This document shows positions 52,467 through 56,219 of a stretch of DNA of 56,219 bases, one piece after another. The DNA lies in NCBI GenBank assembly GCA_043778255.1, contig JAYWGN010000069.1, positions 1 through 56,219 on the forward strand, written 5' to 3'. The position numbers and the translations under genes were made by a program. Numbering within the stretch: position 1 is the stretch's first letter; every line of letters starts with the position of its first letter. The notes beneath the pieces are model-generated. The model was not told the origin of the DNA and searched no databases. It was given only the letters and a program-made list of their open reading frames with translations. Origin of the DNA: JAYWGN01 sp043778255. GTDB taxonomy: Bacteria > Bacteroidota > Bacteroidia > Chitinophagales > Chitinophagaceae.

Positions 52467-55400
52467 TTAATTAATTAAATTATAATTATTATCAAAAGTA
52501 AGGGCTAACCCATTTTTGTCAATTATTTTTATTTCTTTAAAAACTCCTGACTGACCAAACAATAAAGCTCTTCTATCAACTGGAATGCTATTAAAATAAG
52601 TTAGAATTTCTGATTTTGTAAAATTTTGAACATCAACTCTAATATTCGTATTTGCTTCACTAGAAAATTTACAATAAGTTGTAATAAAATTATCATTTTT
52701 ATTAAAGCCTTTCATAATGTAGTCAGCGTTGTCATTTATTTCTCTAAAAACATTTTTTACATTATTTGTAGGTGTATATTTTAACGAAAATGGAATTTTA
52801 GTTTGTCCTTCTTTTATGAAGTAACCTTCAATTCCTTGTTGTGATTCCTTAAAAAAAGCAGCATCTTTACCTAACTCTTGACCCATTTTTTGTGCTTGAA
52901 TAAATTCTTTAAAATACACAACCCCTATATCACCTTTAATTTTAATGGATGCTTTTTTAGCCGCAAAGTTTTGAAAACTACTATAATTTTTGAGTTGTTT
53001 AGTAAACAAACTTTCAAAACTATTGAAGGTATAATCATTCTTTTTTAATGCCGTGTAAAAGTCTAACAATTTTCCCTCCTTTACAAAATCATCGAGCAAA
53101 GCGTATTGGTTTATATCTTTTGCAAACTGATTTGCTCTGTTACCATCGTTGCCAATGTATTTAAAAAAGTTCTTTAGGTCGGTAACACTTACTTTTCCAT
53201 TTATTAATGGTAGTAAGTCTGCTATTGCTTTTTCTTCCTTTATAGTATTGGTAGCACCACTTACCATTTTTTTATATTCTTCTAATACTTTTTTTAAGCC
53301 ACTTGCAACACCTGCCTCTTCGTACACTACACCCATTTTATTTAAAGCAGCTACTGTAAGCTCATTAGCACTATAATTTAAAGTATTTAATATCCCTGCT
53401 TTAGTAGCACCTTTAGCAACAATTAAGTCTTTTAATGCAACTGTACCATTTTCTAATGCTTTTACGCCTTTTATAAGTTTAAATTCATCATAACTATTTG
53501 TTACAGCATTAATCATTAAATTAATGGTAACTTCTTCTTTAGCTACTATACCACTTACAATTGGTGTGCCATTTATACCATCTAATATTTGCCTTTGTAT
53601 TGCATTTTCTGTAAAAAAATTAGTGCTTAATAATTTGTTGTAGGCATAAGTTTCGCCAAACTGAGGATTGAGTATGCTATGTCCATACTCTACATACCAC
53701 CCCTTACTCTGCTTCAATATTTTTATTGCATAATCATCAATATATTGTACTACATCCCACATAGCATTTGCATTGGCTTTTACATCAGCACTTCCACTTT
53801 TTACTGCATTGCGCATAGCAAGGTTTGCTTCTTCTTCATAAAACTCTTTAAGTACTGCAGCACCTTTGGTTAAAAAGTCACGTTGGTTTTTTGCAATTCT
53901 ATAAGCCATGTAAAAATCTGTACCACCTGCTAATAAATACCCAGCACCCAAAAAAAGATTTATGTTTTCAATAAACTTGGTTACTTTGTCTTTTTCTGAA
54001 CCAAATCCATTGCTTATTTGATTTATTGTGTTTGAAGTCATTTGGCTCACTGCTCCAAGTTGTATTAATCTATTTATATTAATTATACTTTTAGCTCTAA
54101 AAAAGAATGATAATTTACTTAATACTTTCAATTCAGGTGCAACCAACATTAGTGCATTTAAACCCATATCAATTGCATAATCTTCTTTATTGCTATTTTT
54201 TCTTATATTAATTGATCGCTCTACTTCATATTTGTATTTTAGAATATATGCTGGGCCTATTAAGAAGTTTCCTTTTTGTGTTACATTATTTTGGGCTAGT
54301 AAGGAAGGCAAGTCTTGACCTTCTGGCGACGCAATGAAATATACCATATCAAAAGGGGCGAAATCGTGATTTTCAATAGTGTCTATGCGTATATCAGTTA
54401 CCACTCTTTTACGACTTAATTGAGGACTACCATTATTGTCTCTGTATGGTATACTAATTATTTTAAACCCATTTTCATCTTTCCTTTCCCAACCTTTAAG
54501 TATAGTTTTTTCTATTTTTAATTTACTAGTTGCTTTATTATATTCTATAAGTTTATATGTACAGGTTCCTACTGGTAAATTATTAGCTCTAAACCTTATA
54601 TCAGAATCGGGCAAAAACCTAACAACATTCTCATTTATAATAGGTGAATGAACAAAAGCCCTTGGCGTTAAATATTCATTAATTTGTTCTGGTGTACTAA
54701 AACCTCCAAATATTTTCAATTCGTCATTTATTAATTCTTGATTTGCTATATTAAATATGTTAATCAATGCATTATTAAATTGATACATAAAAGCACCACC
54801 AATTAATTGCCCATCTAAATCAGTTTTATCATTTTTAACTATTTGTTCTATACAAGCTAAGAGGCTATAATTATTATTACGTGCTATTTCATTTGGCTTT
54901 GATAATTCTTGTATCAAATATACTGCTTCATCTTTTGTGGTAAAAGATTGCACAATATTAGTGATAACATTAGTGATATCATTATCACTTGGGTAGCCTT
55001 CATTATCTTTTGGTGCAGTTAATAATTTCAATAAAGTTACTCTTTGCTCTTTAGTAAATAACTTTAGTCCAGTAATATTTATGTTCATTACTTGTTCAAA
55101 TAAATTGGTCTTTTTATTTCTTAAAACAAAATTATTTTGTACAGTGGTATTATTAAATTGAAAATTTGACCTTAAACCACATAGGCAAATATCTTCATCA
55201 TGAAAATTAGGTCCAAATAGTTTACTAGTAGGTGTTGGTGTGTAACTTTGGTATTCTGCATTTACACCAATTATGCAATTCTTAGTATCTTCTATTAACG
55301 AACTTGCATCTACACTTAACGCTAACATGTCAAGGTAATTATCTTGTGCAATTTCAAAACCTGTTGTATAGTCGCTTAATATTTTGTTCCAAGTTGCATC

Positions 55401-56219
55401 ATCTTTATTTTGGCTATTATCACTTTTTTGTAATTGGTAGGTTCTTATAAATTCGTGTAATGTTTTAAAGGCATTATCTACTTTTATATCATAAGGTATT
55501 GATTGCCCGTTACAATTTATTTTATTAGTTATTCCATCGGTATATTTATAATATAAGTTTACTCTTTTTATTTCTTTTTTAATAGTTAATGCTTCATTTG
55601 TTGCTGTTTGTGATTTATAATTTTCGGTTACAATCAAATCTATAATACTGAAAATATAAAATGGTTTTTTTGTATAGTTAGCTTGTTGTGCATAAGTTTT
55701 ACAATTTACATCAACCCTTAAATTATTCAATTCTTTTAATACATTTTTACTTGCTATAATTAATTCTTTATCTACAGCATAATTTGTAGTTTCGGTTATT
55801 TTAGTTTTTTTATTAGCAACTACATAGCACATATCAAAATATTGTTTATCATCATAATTCGATATTATATTCCCTAGTGTTTTACCAGGTGGTGGCTCCG
55901 ATTCTATTGAAATTGGAATTCCACTAATTAACATTAAATAAAATTGAACTCCAGTATAAACTTCATTACTAATATTTTTTGTTTTGGTATTTATTTGCAA
56001 TAATCTATTACGTATTTGAATTTTTGTATTTTCACTTATTGCTTTTATAGTATTAGCATCATCGACGGCAAATACTTTAGTATTTAAAAATTCATTTACT
56101 TCATAGGTATTAAATTCATCGGTATTAATATCAATTAAATAATTATTTAACTCCGAAAGTCCTTTAGTATCATTTATATAATTTTGATTGTAAATTGAGT
56201 CAAATACAGCGTGTACCTT
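52467..56219 (-). CDS. Giant protein with toxin-like C terminus, partial (5' end beyond window)
   Basis: The frame stays open from 56000 to the window edge at 56219, so the apparent start at 56000 (a TTG) is not the true start; at least 1250 residues are visible. N-terminal 500 residues: polar, many short motifs, no match. Around the middle a hydrophobic helical part (INIRKNSNKEDYAIDMGLNA, LMLVAPELKVLSKLSFFF, FLGAGYLLAGGTDFYMAYRI), as in pretoxin linkers. The last 150 residues hold QGIEGYFIKEGQTKIPFSLK, possibly the acidic-then-SxK core of a PD-(D/E)XK-type nuclease tip. A small gene follows 2 bp later. Most likely a contact or secreted toxin; delivery route not visible. Confidence 0.6.
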   Translation of the reverse strand, partial: KVHAVFDSIYNQNYINDTKGLSELNNYLIDINTDEFNTYEVNEFLNTKVFAVDDANTIKAISENTKIQIRNRLLQINTKTKNISNEVYTGVQFYLMLISGIPISIESEPPPGKTLGNIISNYDDKQYFDMCYVVANKKTKITETTNYAVDKELIIASKNVLKELNNLRVDVNCKTYAQQANYTKKPFYIFSIIDLIVTENYKSQTATNEALTIKKEIKRVNLYYKYTDGITNKINCNGQSIPYDIKVDNAFKTLHEFIRTYQLQKSDNSQNKDDATWNKILSDYTTGFEIAQDNYLDMLALSVDASSLIEDTKNCIIGVNAEYQSYTPTPTSKLFGPNFHDEDICLCGLRSNFQFNNTTVQNNFVLRNKKTNLFEQVMNINITGLKLFTKEQRVTLLKLLTAPKDNEGYPSDNDITNVITNIVQSFTTKDEAVYLIQELSKPNEIARNNNYSLLACIEQIVKNDKTDLDGQLIGGAFMYQFNNALINIFNIANQELINDELKIFGGFSTPEQINEYLTPRAFVHSPIINENVVRFLPDSDIRFRANNLPVGTCTYKLIEYNKATSKLKIEKTILKGWERKDENGFKIISIPYRDNNGSPQLSRKRVVTDIRIDTIENHDFAPFDMVYFIASPEGQDLPSLLAQNNVTQKGNFLIGPAYILKYKYEVERSINIRKNSNKEDYAIDMGLNALMLVAPELKVLSKLSFFFRAKSIININRLIQLGAVSQMTSNTINQISNGFGSEKDKVTKFIENINLFLGAGYLLAGGTDFYMAYRIAKNQRDFLTKGAAVLKEFYEEEANLAMRNAVKSGSADVKANANAMWDVVQYIDDYAIKILKQSKGWYVEYGHSILNPQFGETYAYNKLLSTNFFTENAIQRQILDGINGTPIVSGIVAKEEVTINLMINAVTNSYDEFKLIKGVKALENGTVALKDLIVAKGATKAGILNTLNYSANELTVAALNKMGVVYEEAGVASGLKKVLEEYKKMVSGATNTIKEEKAIADLLPLINGKVSVTDLKNFFKYIGNDGNRANQFAKDINQYALLDDFVKEGKLLDFYTALKKNDYTFNSFESLFTKQLKNYSSFQNFAAKKASIKIKGDIGVVYFKEFIQAQKMGQELGKDAAFFKESQQGIEGYFIKEGQTKIPFSLKYTPTNNVKNVFREINDNADYIMKGFNKNDNFITTYCKFSSEANTNIRVDVQNFTKSEILTYFNSIPVDRRALLFGQSGVFKEIKIIDKNGLALTFDNNYNLIN

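Noticed and set aside
52467..56000. Complete 1177-residue protein starting at 56000
   Set aside because: The start is a TTG and the same frame stays open to the window edge; the gene is partial.

Overview
The window looks like a chromosomal segment of an AT-rich, Gram-negative member of the Bacteroidota (Chitinophagales/Sphingobacteriales-like). The reasons are promoters of the TTG...TAnnTTTG type, a type IX secretion (CHU_C) sorting domain, a carboxypeptidase-regulatory-free TonB receptor, an AraC regulator with a 7-TM sensor, a split MetH, small families typical of the phylum (DUF6702, DUF5522, GLPGLI-like, LVIVD repeats), and many short GC-rich palindromes scattered through an otherwise AT-rich sequence. 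I ran no database searches; names come from recognisable motifs.

Layout. 0-8.4 kb: a HicB-type antitoxin with a probable cut-off hicA, a DUF6702 protein, a BlaR1/BlaI-like protease-repressor pair with a four-box operator, a PLP sulfur-amino-acid enzyme, two GNAT acetyltransferases, fabD and a SUMF1-fold protein. 8.4-15.0 kb: a tightly packed eight-gene block: SDR, flavin reductase, TIGR03643/DUF2805 protein, three photolyase/cryptochrome-family proteins that each differ from the textbook enzyme in a different way, a second flavin reductase, and a 46-residue DUF2256 zinc-ribbon-like protein. The stop and start codons overlap at several joints, so this is very likely one operon. 15.0-20.1 kb: an Rpn-type PD-(D/E)XK nuclease, a small secreted protein, a TonB-type receptor and a membrane AraC regulator. 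20.1-26.1 kb: murI, then a split methionine synthase. The large MetH subunit carries two in-frame foreign domains (a DUF559 nuclease and a domain I read as MuF_C/PBECR-like), and five copies of a GC-rich palindrome sit in frame in the two met genes.

26.5-31.7 kb: housekeeping and RNA genes: an OB-fold-like protein, an alkyltransferase-like protein without the acceptor Cys, DUF5522, trmB, tRNA-Met(CAU), an outer-membrane barrel, hflX, a Rieske protein, and tRNA-Asn(GUU) preceded by a broken tandem copy whose anticodon arm is replaced by a palindrome. 31.7-43.6 kb: a polytopic membrane protein, a T9SS type B cargo, an acyl-CoA dehydrogenase, a small conserved-looking protein with a long structured leader, a GLPGLI-like protein, two LVIVD lipoproteins followed by a putative barrel protein, an esterase and rocD. 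43.6-56.2 kb (all minus strand): a run of large secreted proteins. A giant protein running off the right edge ends in a possible nuclease tip and is followed 2 bp later by a small protein that could be its immunity partner; a 337-residue secreted protein, a 1545-residue beta-rich secreted protein and a fibronectin-III protein follow.

The three places most worth attention are the photolyase-like operon (8.4-15.0 kb), the methionine synthase invaded in frame by nuclease-like domains and palindromes (21-26 kb), and the secreted toxin-like locus (43.6-56.2 kb).
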